Assembly: GCA_009772895.1 (NCBI GenBank)
Contig: WOUP01000001.1
Span: forward strand, 248,001 to 312,000
Length of the DNA stretch: 64,000 nucleotides
Source: Puniceicoccaceae bacterium 5H
GTDB lineage: Bacteria > Verrucomicrobiota > Verrucomicrobiia > Opitutales > Oceanipulchritudinaceae
Direction of reading: 5' to 3'
Under the pieces are notes generated by a model that did no database searches, had not been told where the DNA came from, and worked only from the letters and a program-made list of their open reading frames with translations. Each line of letters opens with the position of its first letter. Within the stretch, counting starts at the first letter, position 1. Below, in pieces: positions 10,610 to 19,698 of the stretch. A program made the translations under genes and the position numbers.

Positions 10610-11710
10610 TTAAAGTTGGTGGGGTTGCAGATTTGCTTCCTTGATCTCGAGGCCGTGTCCCGGTCGGTCGAGCTGAGGGAAGAGTTGCCCGTCCTTCAAC
10701 TCCGGCAGGCCGTCGAAGGCCATGTCTTCCAGGCGAGCGTGATCGTGGAAATATTCGAGGTGCCGAAAACCCGGGGCCGCGCAGCCGATCGGAGTGGTCA
10801 GGGCCGGCGCGCAGTGCGCACTCAAGGGCGTCTGGAACGCCTCCGCCAAAGCCGCGATGCGTCGAAAGCCCGTATAGCCACCGCAACGCGTCACGTCGGG
10901 CATCAACACGTCTACGGCCTGCGCCTGCAGGAAGCGCCGGGCTTCGGACGAACGGTAGAGATACTCACCGTCAGCGATTTCGATCCCCGCGGGAATCTGG
11001 TGGCGCAGGAGCCGTAAGCCCTCGAAGTCGGCCGGATCGAGGGGCTCTTCAACCCAGCAGATCTGACCTACTTCGTAAAAGACATCCGCCCACTTGCGCG
11101 CCTCGGCAACGGTGTAGGCACTGTTGGCATCCACCATCAGTTGCGTCTCCGGGCCGATGACCAGTCGCGAAGCTTCGACCCGTTCGCGGTCTTGCTCCGG
11201 GTGACGCCCGACCTTCATCTTGACGGCCTTGAATCCTTGTTGAGCCCAACGGCTGAGTTGGGCTTCGAGATCGCCGAGTTCGTAGGAGGTGAAGCCGCCG
11301 CTGCCGTAAGCTGGCGCGGACGGCCTTTGCTGACCAAGCAGGCGGGCGAGCGGTTCTGCCAGCAGGCGCGCGTAGAGGTCCCAAAGGGCGCAATCGACGG
11401 CGGATATCGCCATCATGGGCAAACCGATCTGCCCCAGATTGCGGATCGCGGCAAGCATACGCTCGAGCTGCCATTCGGGAGTCGATGCCGAGGTCCCATC
11501 TAGCAGGGGAAGCAGATGTGCTTCGATGAACCGGGCACAGCTGAGATCCGCGTAGGTATACCCGAATCCCTTGAGGTCTCCGCACCAGAGTTCGACGAGC
11601 ACGAGGCTGGTGGCGTCCCATTCAAGTGTGCCGTCGGACTCGAGCGAATCGGTCGGGATCCGGAAGGTCCGAACCCGCGACCGTGTAAGGGTGTGTGCAA
11701 CTGCTTTCAC
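10610..11710 (-). CDS. enolase-superfamily enzyme, mandelate racemase/muconate lactonizing group
   Basis: A 366-aa protein with the capping domain first and the barrel after about residue 130. Visible barrel elements are AVKMKVGRHPEQD (the K-x-K acid/base strand), MVDANSAYT and WVEEPLDP (first two metal ligands), IADGEYLY (likely third), DVTRCGG, and a late SAHCAP that could supply the histidine of a His-Asp dyad. These enzymes abstract the proton alpha to a carboxylate, most often as sugar-acid dehydratases. Start is GTG, eight bases after the stop of the TPP enzyme gene. Substrate not deducible; sugar-acid dehydration would feed keto acids to the neighbouring enzymes. Confidence 0.88.
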   Translation of the reverse strand: MKAVAHTLTRSRVRTFRIPTDSLESDGTLEWDATSLVLVELWCGDLKGFGYTYADLSCARFIEAHLLPLLDGTSASTPEWQLERMLAAIRNLGQIGLPMMAISAVDCALWDLYARLLAEPLARLLGQQRPSAPAYGSGGFTSYELGDLEAQLSRWAQQGFKAVKMKVGRHPEQDRERVEASRLVIGPETQLMVDANSAYTVAEARKWADVFYEVGQICWVEEPLDPADFEGLRLLRHQIPAGIEIADGEYLYRSSEARRFLQAQAVDVLMPDVTRCGGYTGFRRIAALAEAFQTPLSAHCAPALTTPIGCAAPGFRHLEYFHDHARLEDMAFDGLPELKDGQLFPQLDRPGHGLEIKEANLQPHQL

Positions 11711-11718
11711 CCTTGGGC

Positions 11719-13473
11719 TCAGATCATTTCCTTTACCTTGTCCTTCACCACAGTGGGGATGATTTCCTCGCGGTATTTTTCACCCCGGGCGAGGGACTGG
11801 GCGAACTGCTTGGCCTGCTCAAACTCGATCTTGGCCGGCATGGGCGGTTCCTGCTTGTCGACGATTGCGTCGATCAATACGGGACCGGGATGGGCCAGCG
11901 CCTGATCGATCACATCCCCAATCTTGGCCGGATCGTCACAGCGCAGGCCGAGGCCGCCACAAGCTTCTGCGATCTTGGAAAAGTCGATGGGGGCGAGGTC
12001 CACTTCATACTCGGGATTCCCGAGGAAAACCATTTGCTCCCACTTGATCTGACCGAGCGTGCCGTTGTTGATAATGACGACCTTGATGGGCAGCTTGTAG
12101 CGCACTGCCGTGACGAATTCGGCCATCAGCATGCTGAAGCCACCGTCGCCGATGAAGGCCACACATTGACGATCCGGGTGGGCGACCTGAGCCGCGATGG
12201 TGTAGGGCAGTCCGTTGGCCATGGTGGCTAGATTGCCCGAAAGCGAAAACATTTGCCCGGCCTTGGCGGGAATCTGGCGCGCCCACCAAGTCGCGATAGT
12301 GCCGGAGTCACTCGTGACGATGGCATTTTCGCTGAGGCGCTTGCCCAGCTCCCACGCCACGACTTGCGGCTTCATCGGCTTTTCCTGTCGCGTGCCGCGC
12401 TTCTCCATCAACTGCCACCACTCGTGCGTCTCCTTTTGGCGCTTTTCGAGATAGCTACGGTCGTTCTTGCGCAGCAGATACGGCTTGAGCGCCGCCAGGG
12501 TCGCCTTGCTGTCGTAGGGCAAGCCTGCTTCCACCGGGTAGCGCAAGCCGATGCGCGCGGGTTCGATGTCGATCTGCACGCAACGGGCCTGGCCGGGCTT
12601 GGGCAGAAATTCGATGTAAGGGAAGGACGTGCCGACCATCAGCAGCGTATCGCATTCCTGGATGGCGTTCTCCGAGGGCAGAGTGCCCAGCAGGCCAATG
12701 CCGCCCGTGGTCAGCGGGTGGTTGTCCGGCACGACGGCCTTGCCCAGTAGCGCCTTGATGATCGGGGCACCGAGGGTGTCCGCTACTTCCAACAGTTCCT
12801 CGGCTGCACCCAACGCGCCCTGGCCGGCGAGAATCGCGACCTTTTCGCCTTCGTTCAGCACGTCGGCCGCGGCCTTGAGGTGGTGCTTGTTCGGTGTGGG
12901 CGGTTCGACAAAGTAGGAACCGCGGTCGTGCTTGGCCACGTTGCGACCGCTGCGCTCGCCTTCGGAAACCGGCAGCGACTGCAAGTCGGTCGGGAAATTC
13001 ACATGAGAGACCGCTCGGCGCGCTACAGCGGTGCGACAGGCCATTTGCGTGACGTTCTTCACGTGTTCCGGGCCCATGACACGGGTATTGTAAGCCGCGA
13101 CGTCCATATAGACGCGATCGAGCGCCACGTCCTGCTGCGCCAGGGTGTCGATCAGATCGTGGTAATGGTGGCCGGTGATCGCGATGACCGGAGCGCTGTC
13201 CATTTTCGCATCGTAGAGGCCGTTGAGCAGGTGGATGCCGCCCGGACCCGACGTGGCGAGGCAGCACCCCAGCTTCTTGGTGTACTTGGCGTAGCCGCAG
13301 GCCATGAAGGCCGCCGCCTCTTCGTGCCGGACCTGTACGAACTTTATTTTGTCCTGCCGTGTCCGGAGGGATTCCATGATGCCGTTGATGCCGTCACCCG
13401 GGAGTCCGAAAATTACTTCTACGCCCCAATCAATGAGGGTTTCTACAAGAACGTCTGCTGCTGTCTTCGCCAT
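11719..13473 (-). CDS. thiamine-diphosphate enzyme, pyruvate oxidase/dehydrogenase (PoxB)-like
   Basis: A 584-aa three-domain TPP enzyme. The N-terminal pyrimidine domain has the activating glutamate in QVRHEEAAAFMACGYA and the TSGPGG loop. The C-terminal pyrophosphate domain shows GDGGFSMLMAEFVTAV followed by NNGTLGQ, the metal-TPP motif. The overall pattern is closest to PoxB-type pyruvate oxidases, which decarboxylate pyruvate to acetate and reduce FAD, then quinone; acetolactate synthase-like or other keto-acid decarboxylase activity cannot be excluded. It is first in the operon with the enolase-superfamily and FAD/Fe-S dehydrogenase genes. Confidence 0.88.
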   Translation of the reverse strand: MAKTAADVLVETLIDWGVEVIFGLPGDGINGIMESLRTRQDKIKFVQVRHEEAAAFMACGYAKYTKKLGCCLATSGPGGIHLLNGLYDAKMDSAPVIAITGHHYHDLIDTLAQQDVALDRVYMDVAAYNTRVMGPEHVKNVTQMACRTAVARRAVSHVNFPTDLQSLPVSEGERSGRNVAKHDRGSYFVEPPTPNKHHLKAAADVLNEGEKVAILAGQGALGAAEELLEVADTLGAPIIKALLGKAVVPDNHPLTTGGIGLLGTLPSENAIQECDTLLMVGTSFPYIEFLPKPGQARCVQIDIEPARIGLRYPVEAGLPYDSKATLAALKPYLLRKNDRSYLEKRQKETHEWWQLMEKRGTRQEKPMKPQVVAWELGKRLSENAIVTSDSGTIATWWARQIPAKAGQMFSLSGNLATMANGLPYTIAAQVAHPDRQCVAFIGDGGFSMLMAEFVTAVRYKLPIKVVIINNGTLGQIKWEQMVFLGNPEYEVDLAPIDFSKIAEACGGLGLRCDDPAKIGDVIDQALAHPGPVLIDAIVDKQEPPMPAKIEFEQAKQFAQSLARGEKYREEIIPTVVKDKVKEMI

Positions 13474-13671
13474 AGCGGTTGAATTAGAGGTTTAGCAAAG
13501 GGCACGCATCGACTGGGCCAATCTACCAGCCAAAGGTCTAAGCGCCCGATGCGCACCAGAATCGACCGTTCAAGTAGACACACACGCACGACATGAAGAA
13601 GAGCCATTGCAGGATACTGCATGTGATCGGGCACAAATCCCGCGCGTTGCACCGGATCACGGGATGAGCGC

Positions 13672-13702
13672 AAAAAAGCCGCATCCCAAAGGGGAAGCGG
13701 CT
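13672..13702 (-). terminator. rho-independent terminator of the DUF4396 gene
   Basis: On the minus strand AGCCGC and GCGGCT form a stem with a ~14-base loop, followed by six T residues. It sits 26 bases after the stop of the gene at 13728 and separates it from the pyruvate oxidase-like operon. The rest of the 254-bp gap (13474-13727) shows nothing I can name; it should carry the promoter of the three-gene operon. Confidence 0.8.
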
Positions 13703-13727
13703 CTCGGGCTTCAAAAACAAAGGGGGA

Positions 13728-14432
13728 TCAGTGGGCGTGGGCATGCCCGCCACCGTGGCCCTGCTCGTGCATGTGCTTCGCCATTTCCTTCGGGTTGTGC
13801 ATGCCCTCCTTCACGCCAAACCGGATCAGCAACAGATTAACCGGGTAAGCCGCAATCAAGCCGATGGAAAGCGATAGCACCAGCGAGGACCAGAAGAGGG
13901 GTTCGCCGAATTGCGCGTTCTTCGCGAGCCAAATATCGGTGCCGATTGCCACGATCTCCATCACCGCGATGCTGGCAGACTCGCTGTACAAGGCGTCCTT
14001 AAACGCTGCTCCGAATTTCTCGCCATCCTGCAGCAGGGGCCCGATCGTCATGCCGAAGCCGAATACATAGGCGAGCACGAAAGTCGTGAGCGCCACCCAG
14101 AGGTTGCTGTTGATCGCCAGGAGTCCCGTCATGACCAGCAGTCCAGTGATCTCGCCAGCTCCACACCCTGAGTAGCAGTGAGAAACGGAACGAAAGCCCT
14201 TGCGCCATAGCGAATCGTGGGAAATCTGCTTCCGCCCGGAATAGAAATAGATGAGCAACCCGATCGGGCCCGAATAGATCACGGTCAAGCACCATACGGC
14301 CTTCATGAGGGGCATGATTTCCGGGTTTTTGGCCCATAGGTCACGCACGAGGATAACGAGAGAGATGAGCATCAGCACGATCCAAGTGCCGATTACCCAC
14401 GGATTTGTGATAAAGTTGCGGAGAGCTTCCAT
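13728..14432 (-). CDS. DUF4396 family membrane protein with His-rich C-terminal tail
   Basis: About 234 aa with five to six hydrophobic segments, a Cys motif SHCYSGCGAGE between helices, and a strikingly histidine-rich cytosolic or exposed end (KHMHEQGHGGGHAHAH). The pattern matches the DUF4396 family, whose function is unknown. The histidine tail and CxxxC suggest metal binding, and the divergently transcribed neighbour is a copper-storage-like four-helix protein, so copper handling is a fair inference. I chose the ATG giving MEALRNF; the ORF track uses a GTG three codons earlier. A terminator follows. Confidence 0.8.
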   Translation of the reverse strand: MEALRNFITNPWVIGTWIVLMLISLVILVRDLWAKNPEIMPLMKAVWCLTVIYSGPIGLLIYFYSGRKQISHDSLWRKGFRSVSHCYSGCGAGEITGLLVMTGLLAINSNLWVALTTFVLAYVFGFGMTIGPLLQDGEKFGAAFKDALYSESASIAVMEIVAIGTDIWLAKNAQFGEPLFWSSLVLSLSIGLIAAYPVNLLLIRFGVKEGMHNPKEMAKHMHEQGHGGGHAHAH

Positions 14433-14481
14433 GATACCCACTCGCTTGCATATGCCATACCAGTAGCGGGTGAACTGGGCG

Positions 14482-14916
14482 ATGGCATCCTATCTGCAAA
14501 CGGCTCACCCGATGAAACACGCGATCGATATTCTATCCACCCACCCGCACCCTTCACCTGCTGGCTCCACGGACGCCTGGACACAGCTGATCAAGGCAAC
14601 GGCAGACTGTGCCGTCTCCTGCCAGATTTGCGCAGACGCCTGCCTGGCCGAAGAAAAGATCGACATGCTGCGCCGCTGCATCCGATCCGACCTAAATTGC
14701 GCCACCGTCTGCGAGGCGACGCTAAAGCTGCTGATCACACAGACAGAGCGGGATCAGGCCGTGCTGAAAGCGCAGGTAGAAGCATGCGCGAAGGCCTGCG
14801 GCGGTTGCGCCGAGGAGTGTGAAAAGCACGCCAAGATGCATGCCCACTGCCGGATTTGCGCTGAAGCCTGCCGCGCTTGCGAAAAGGCCTGCCAACAGGT
14901 GCTGACAACCGTCTAA
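14482..14916 (+). CDS. four-helix-bundle Cys-rich protein, copper storage (Csp)-like
   Basis: About 144 aa with 16 cysteines arranged in CxxxC and CxxC runs along four predicted helices (CAVSCQICADAC; CIRSDLNCATVC; CAKACGGCAEEC; CRICAEACRACEKAC). This matches the Csp/DUF326 family, in which the cysteines line the bundle core and bind many Cu(I) ions. There is no signal peptide or Tat motif, so it resembles the cytosolic Csp3 type. Three starts are possible: GTG 14470, ATG 14482 and ATG 14512; none has a convincing ribosome site, and I took the middle one. A bidirectional terminator follows. Confidence 0.85.
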   Translation: MASYLQTAHPMKHAIDILSTHPHPSPAGSTDAWTQLIKATADCAVSCQICADACLAEEKIDMLRRCIRSDLNCATVCEATLKLLITQTERDQAVLKAQVEACAKACGGCAEECEKHAKMHAHCRICAEACRACEKACQQVLTTV

Positions 14917-14931
14917 AAGCGACGACCAAAA

Positions 14932-14964
14932 GAAAACCCCTCGCCCGAAGTGGACGAGGGGTTT
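14932..14964. terminator. bidirectional terminator between convergent genes
   Basis: CCCCTCG and CGAGGGG form a perfect seven-base stem, flanked by AAAA on the left and TTT on the right, so it can end transcription of both the Csp-like gene and the convergent SRPBCC gene. Confidence 0.8.
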
Positions 14965-14990
14965 GGGTAAATGTCTTTGCCGTCTGTGCG

Positions 14991-15725
14991 CTAGACGAGC
15001 GCGGGGGCAGGGGTCTCCATCTGCACCGGCTTGTTCTCGGTCTCGAGCATTTCCTTCAACCGTTGCAGGTCTTCCTTCACCATTTGCTCGAAGGAACGGT
15101 TGAGCGCCTGACCGAGGCGCAAGCCGATCGAACCGGCCGGTGGACGATAGGAGATGTGAACGTGGATCTCCGTGCCATAGCGCCCGGGCGCATCGACGAA
15201 CTGCACTTCGCCAGCGTTGTCGACCGAAGCCCCCGGGACTGAACGCCAGGCAATGCGCTGGTCCGGTTCGTCCTGATGGATTTCAGCGTCCCACGAGACG
15301 CGACCGCGTCCGCCCGGCAAGTGCGCGACCCAGTGAGAATGGCGCTCGTCATACTCTGTCACCTTGAGCAGGTGGTGCATGAAGCGCGGCAGATTCTCCA
15401 ACTGGCGCCAGTACTCGTAGACTTCACGGCGGGGCGCCAAAATAGTCTCGGTTACGTGGGCACTGATGGGCTTGGCACTCTGGCCGCTCGTGCTCCGACC
15501 AACCGCCGAACTGAGCGGACAATGGCCCGAGAGCCCGCGATAGAGCAGGCCGCCTCCGAGCATCCCCATCAGCAGCCCGACGGCCGGGCGACGCTGGCGA
15601 AAGGCAAATGCCGTGAGCGCGAGTCCGCCAATTGCCGACACGACGCGCTCGGGATTGCTCACGTTGATCTGGCTCGAGCCACTCGCCGGCGGCTCGGGAT
15701 AAAGGGAATAAGAGGGAGAATCCAT
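14991..15725 (-). CDS. DUF2892 - SRPBCC (polyketide cyclase/START-like) membrane protein
   Basis: About 244 aa. Residues ~22-75 are a DUF2892/YgaP-like hydrophobic hairpin (NPERVVSAIGGLAL ... GGGLLYRGLSGHCP). After a linker, an SRPBCC ligand-binding domain runs from ~88 to 225 (ILAPRREVYEYWRQLENLPRFM ... WDAEIHQDEPDQRIAWRS). Such proteins probably hold a hydrophobic ligand at the inner membrane; none has a firmly known job. The ATG giving MDSPSYS is preferred over an upstream TTG. Monocistronic, ending at the shared terminator. Confidence 0.85.
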   Translation of the reverse strand: MDSPSYSLYPEPPASGSSQINVSNPERVVSAIGGLALTAFAFRQRRPAVGLLMGMLGGGLLYRGLSGHCPLSSAVGRSTSGQSAKPISAHVTETILAPRREVYEYWRQLENLPRFMHHLLKVTEYDERHSHWVAHLPGGRGRVSWDAEIHQDEPDQRIAWRSVPGASVDNAGEVQFVDAPGRYGTEIHVHISYRPPAGSIGLRLGQALNRSFEQMVKEDLQRLKEMLETENKPVQMETPAPALV

Positions 15726-15958
15726 AGTGTTTGTCAGGTTGGGTTTCAAATTGATGCCTCACATTCAGCATCGCCCGTACCACGCCTGTTCTACCCGCTT
15801 GAGCGGTCGTAATGCTCTCTGACTGGTGCGGCCCCCGGTGCTTCGTGCGCCCCGTGACTTTCGCCAGGGTTGCAGGTTGCAGGGCCGCCAATGCCCGAGT
15901 GGATACCAGATCCAACCTCCCTGACTTCTCTGAAATGTGCAAACCAGATGATTGCGGC

Positions 15959-15987
15959 TTGACTGTCTGCCCCGATTCGCCAAAAAA
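15959..15987 (+). promoter_or_regulatory. possible sigma-70-type promoter of tRNA-Val
   Basis: TTGACT, a 17-base spacer, then an AAAAAA stretch in place of a good -10 box, ending 16 bases before the tRNA. The spacing is right but the -10 is poor. The rest of 15726-16003 shows no gene or clear repeat. Confidence 0.3.
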
Positions 15988-16003
15988 GTCCGTTTCTACT
16001 GAT

Positions 16004-16080
<77 letters not shown>

Positions 16081-16122
16081 TTTTTTAATGCTTCTGTGTC
16101 AGAGGCTTTTACAGCTTTTCAC

Positions 16123-16407
16123 CTACCGTGTCAGGTAATCTGCGAAAGTCAGGGTGAAGAGGATTGCGAGCCAGAAGATGCCGCCGATGATAAAGAGCCA
16201 GGAGGTGTGGTCGTGGTAGCGGGCGCGCATGAAGATCCAGACGATCAGGGCGGCCTTGGCGCCGGCGATCAGGATCGCGAGGAAGGGCTTCCACGGGCCA
16301 TGCGGTAGCCAGACCAGCGAAAATGCGGCGCCCAACAAGACCATCAACGCGGCAAGAATACCGAGCAGCAGGGCATTGGAAGGCATGTCTTCGTGAGATT
16401 GGCTCAT
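16123..16407 (-). CDS. cytochrome c oxidase subunit IV family protein
   Basis: A 94-aa, three-helix protein of the prokaryotic subunit IV family (for example FLAILIAGAKAALIVWIFMR), an accessory subunit at the periphery of bacterial heme-copper oxidases. Start is the ATG giving MSQSHEDMPS, overlapping the subunit III stop by four bases; the ORF track's 209-aa version only runs through out-of-frame subunit III sequence. It is the last gene of the ACIII-caa3 operon. No clear hairpin terminator follows before the tRNA on the other strand. Confidence 0.9.
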   Translation of the reverse strand: MSQSHEDMPSNALLLGILAALMVLLGAAFSLVWLPHGPWKPFLAILIAGAKAALIVWIFMRARYHDHTSWLFIIGGIFWLAILFTLTFADYLTR

Positions 16408-17048
16408 GGGCGAATCAGGTAGAGCATCGGGTAGAGGAACACCCAGACGAGGTCGACGAAGTGCCAGTAAAGCGCGGCCGTCGTCACGTATGTGGTCTGG
16501 ATGGTGCGTCCTTTGCGCAGCTTGAACCAGAGCACCATGCCGCTGATCCAGCAGACGCCGACGATCAGGTGCAGGGCATGCAGCCCCGTCATCGAAAAAT
16601 AGAGGAAGTGGAAAAGCTCCGCGCCTTGTGGGTGTTGGAAGTCCTCTGCCTTGAAGTCGAGGCCAGGGATGTGGTGATGGTGAAACTTCTCCCCATATTC
16701 GTAGAACTTGATCGCGAGGAAGGCGACGCCCAGCACGGCGGCTCCGGCCCAACTGAGCATGCCGGCCTTGTTGCGGCGCAGTTCAAAAGCCTTTTCGCCA
16801 AACGCGATCAGATAGCTACTGACGAGCAACACGGCGGTATTGATCGTGCCCCAGAGCAGGCTAAGGTGGCCGGAAGCTTCCCGAAACGCATCGGCGTGGA
16901 AAGACCGGATCACGGCGTAGGCGAGGAAAAAGCTGCCGAAGAACAGGATCTCGGAGCTCAGGAACGCCCACATGCCGAGGTAGCCGGTGCGCTTCTCCTG
17001 CACCTCATCCCGATAGGCTTCGTGTACTTCTTGGCTTAGGTGTCCCAT
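16404..17048 (-). CDS. ctaE: cytochrome c oxidase subunit III
   Basis: A 214-aa protein with five hydrophobic helices, the short form of subunit III found in caa3-type oxidases (GYLGMWAFLSSEILFFGSFF; MTGLHALHLIVG). It stabilises subunit I in the inner membrane and carries no redox centre. Its start overlaps the subunit I stop by one base and its stop overlaps subunit IV by four bases. Confidence 0.95.
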   Translation of the reverse strand: MGHLSQEVHEAYRDEVQEKRTGYLGMWAFLSSEILFFGSFFLAYAVIRSFHADAFREASGHLSLLWGTINTAVLLVSSYLIAFGEKAFELRRNKAGMLSWAGAAVLGVAFLAIKFYEYGEKFHHHHIPGLDFKAEDFQHPQGAELFHFLYFSMTGLHALHLIVGVCWISGMVLWFKLRKGRTIQTTYVTTAALYWHFVDLVWVFLYPMLYLIRP

Positions 17049-18691
17049 CAGTCCTTGTAGGCGTAAGCCTCCTCGTTCACAGTGGGCGTTTGCTCAAAGT
17101 TATGCTTCGGCGGCGGTGAGGATGTGGTCCATTCCAGCCCCGTCGCCCGCCAGGGGTTGTCCGGCGCCTTTTTGCCTTTTTTGAGCGACACGATCAGGTA
17201 GATGAACGGCAGCAGATAGCCGAGCCCGAGAATAGTGGCCCCCGCAGTCGAGACGACATTCAGAAACTGGAACTCCGGCGGGTAGGTGTGGTAGCGGCGC
17301 GGCATGCCGAGATAACCCAGGATGAACTGCGGAAAGAACGTGAGGTTAAACCCGATAAAGATCAGGGTCGCGCCGATGCGACCCCACCACTCGTGATACA
17401 TGCGGCCGGTAATCTTGGGCCACCAGAGGTGCAGCCCGCCAAGGTAGCCCATCACCATACCGCCGACCATGATGTAGTGAAAGTGCGCTACCACGAAGTA
17501 GGTATCGTGCACGTGCACATCCACTGCCAGGGTCGCCAGAAAAAGCCCCGTCAACCCGCCGATAGTGAAGAGCCCCAAAAAGCCGACCGCGTAAAGCAGG
17601 GGCGTCGTGAACTGCACGCGCCCGAGGATCATCGTGACGGACCAGTTGAAGACTTTGATCGCGGAGGGCACAGCCACGAGGAAGCTCAGCAGCGAAAAGA
17701 CCAGCCCGGCGTAGACGGATTGCGAGCTGACGAACATGTGGTGGCCCCAGACGAGGAAGCCGAGCACCGCGATGGAAAGGCTGGAGAAGGCCACGACGGA
17801 ATAGCCGTAGACGCGATGGCGGGAGAAGGTGGCGATAATCTCGCTAATCGCACCAAAGCCGGGCAGGATCATGATGTAGACGGCCGGGTGGCTGTAGAAC
17901 CAGAACAAGTGCTGAAACAGCAGTGGATCCCCACCGAGGGCCGGGTCGAAGATGCCGACGCCGAAGAGGCGCTCGACCATGACGAGGAACATGCTGATCG
18001 CGAGCACCGGCGTCGCCAGCACGATGACGATGCTGGTCGCGTAGAGGGACCAGATGAAGAGCGGCAGCCGCATCCAGGTGAGCCCCGGTGCACGCATCTT
18101 GTGGATGGTCGCGATGAAATTGACGCCGGTGAAGATGGACGAAAAGCCGGCGATGAAGATGCCCATCGCCATGCTGATCACGTGGCCATTGGAATAGGTG
18201 CTGGAGTAGGGCGTGTAGAAGGTCCAGCCGGTGTCGACGCCGCCCGCGACCATGGCGTAGAGGGTGAAGACGCCGGCGGCGACGAAGACGTACCAGCTCG
18301 CCAGATTCAGCCGGGGGAAGGCGACATCCTTGGCTCCGAGCATGAGGGGCACCAGGAAGTTGCCCAGCACGGTGGGGATCGACGGCACGAGAAAGAACCA
18401 GATCATCAGCACCCCGTGCACGGTGAAGAGCTTGTTGTAGGTCTCGGAGATGACCAGATCGCCTTGGGGCGTCGTGAGGTCGGCCCGCATGATGGCGGCA
18501 GCAAAAGCGGCAATGCAGAAGAAAAAGGTGATCGTCAGCAGATACAGGATGCCGATCCGCTTATGGTCGGTCGTGGTCAGCCAACTCATCAGGCCCTTGC
18601 CTTCGTTGAGGTAGTTTTCCTGTGGCTCTTCCGCGACGTTTTCTGGCGGATCGTTGACGAGGTGATGCTGACTGTTGGCTGAGTTGTCCAT
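17048..18691 (-). CDS. ctaD: cytochrome c oxidase subunit I, A2-type (caa3)
   Basis: A 547-aa, 12-helix catalytic subunit that reduces O2 to water and pumps protons. Heme and CuB ligands are all present: [11 protein letters not shown] (heme a), [13 protein letters not shown] (CuB His and the cross-linked Tyr), WGHHMFVS (CuB His pair) and [12 protein letters not shown] (heme histidines). Near residue 265 the D-channel glutamate of the usual HPEVY motif is replaced by the YSHPAVY form, which defines subfamily A2, as in the Rhodothermus caa3 enzyme. One-base overlaps with subunits II and III. Confidence 0.97.
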   Translation of the reverse strand: MDNSANSQHHLVNDPPENVAEEPQENYLNEGKGLMSWLTTTDHKRIGILYLLTITFFFCIAAFAAAIMRADLTTPQGDLVISETYNKLFTVHGVLMIWFFLVPSIPTVLGNFLVPLMLGAKDVAFPRLNLASWYVFVAAGVFTLYAMVAGGVDTGWTFYTPYSSTYSNGHVISMAMGIFIAGFSSIFTGVNFIATIHKMRAPGLTWMRLPLFIWSLYATSIVIVLATPVLAISMFLVMVERLFGVGIFDPALGGDPLLFQHLFWFYSHPAVYIMILPGFGAISEIIATFSRHRVYGYSVVAFSSLSIAVLGFLVWGHHMFVSSQSVYAGLVFSLLSFLVAVPSAIKVFNWSVTMILGRVQFTTPLLYAVGFLGLFTIGGLTGLFLATLAVDVHVHDTYFVVAHFHYIMVGGMVMGYLGGLHLWWPKITGRMYHEWWGRIGATLIFIGFNLTFFPQFILGYLGMPRRYHTYPPEFQFLNVVSTAGATILGLGYLLPFIYLIVSLKKGKKAPDNPWRATGLEWTTSSPPPKHNFEQTPTVNEEAYAYKD

Positions 18692-19698
18692 TAGCGTGTC
18701 GAGACGTCCGAGTCTTCGGAATCAAGGGATTGCAGGTAGGCGATCAGGGCCGCGATCTGGCCTTCGTCGATCTGGCCCTGATAAGAGGGCATGACGTTCT
18801 GGAAGCCCGCGACGATGTCCTTGCCAGGCAGCAGAATACTGTCGCGCAGGTAGCCGCTGTCGGCGGTGACGAAGCCGCCGTCCTGCAGGGCGATCCGACT
18901 GCCGGCGACTCCGGCCAGACGCGGTGCATGCACCGTGCTGTCGGGCTCATGGCAGCCGCTGCAGCCTTGGGCGTGGAAGATTTCGCGGCCGCGTTCGGCC
19001 AGCGTCAGGTGGTCCTGGCCGCTCATGTCTTGCTGCAGCCATTCGGCATAGGCTTCGGGTTCCATTACGGTCACCCATCCGTCCATCTGGCTGTGGTTGG
19101 TGCCGCAGTATTCGGCGCAAAAGAAGTGGAAGCGGCCGGTTTTGTTGGCGGTAAAGGTCAGCCGCACGTATTTACCCGGCACAACATCGCGCTTCACGCG
19201 AAAGGCGGGCACGTAAAAGGAGTGGATGACGTCCTCGGAAGACAGGACCAGGGTGATCGGCTCTCCCACGGGAATGTGCAACTGGTCGTGCTCCATCTTG
19301 CCCTCCGGGTGGTAGATCTGCCACATCCATTGCCGGCCCACGACGTTGATCTCCCGGCCTTCTTCGGTTGGGTCGTAGGAGTCGATATACAGCTTGGCGC
19401 CTATTGCGAACAGGCCGAGGAAGACCAGGAACGGAATCACGCTCCAGGTGGTCTCGAGCTTCCAGCGGCTTTTGGCAATCCAGAGCCCCAGCCCGCGGTC
19501 GTCGCGCTTGTAGTTGAACAGCGCGTAGCCGAGCAGGACCAGCAGCAACAGCACGATGAGAGCGCTCATCACCATCAAGCCGATGAAGACCGCATCGACG
19601 TGTCCAGCCATGTCCGACGCACGCTCCGGCCAAAAGCGCAACGCCGGCGCATCGGCGTCGGTCTGGGCCAATAAAAACTGTGGGAAGTGGCTAAGCAC
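18691..19698 (-). CDS. ctaC: cytochrome c oxidase subunit II fused to cytochrome c (caa3 type)
   Basis: A 335-aa protein with two N-terminal membrane helices, a periplasmic cupredoxin domain with CuA ligands ([22 protein letters not shown]) and a C-terminal cytochrome c domain with one heme site CSGCH near residue 246 and a likely axial Met in NVMPSYQG. The fused heme c lets it accept electrons directly from ACIII without a soluble cytochrome c. Its start overlaps the SCO stop by eight bases. Confidence 0.96.
   Translation of the reverse strand: MLSHFPQFLLAQTDADAPALRFWPERASDMAGHVDAVFIGLMVMSALIVLLLLVLLGYALFNYKRDDRGLGLWIAKSRWKLETTWSVIPFLVFLGLFAIGAKLYIDSYDPTEEGREINVVGRQWMWQIYHPEGKMEHDQLHIPVGEPITLVLSSEDVIHSFYVPAFRVKRDVVPGKYVRLTFTANKTGRFHFFCAEYCGTNHSQMDGWVTVMEPEAYAEWLQQDMSGQDHLTLAERGREIFHAQGCSGCHEPDSTVHAPRLAGVAGSRIALQDGGFVTADSGYLRDSILLPGKDIVAGFQNVMPSYQGQIDEGQIAALIAYLQSLDSEDSDVSTR

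Noticed and set aside
7567-10644. Two 500-aa plus-strand ORFs opposite the YdiJ-like gene
   Set aside because: Shadow frames of the 977-aa dehydrogenase; rich in His/Arg/Asp without domain motifs.
16123-16752. 209-aa version of the subunit IV gene
   Set aside because: The first 115 residues are subunit III read out of frame; the ATG at 16407 fits the family length and overlaps by four bases.
17288-18682. 464-aa plus-strand ORF opposite subunit I
   Set aside because: Very His/Glu/Asp-rich antisense frame of a hydrophobic oxidase subunit.
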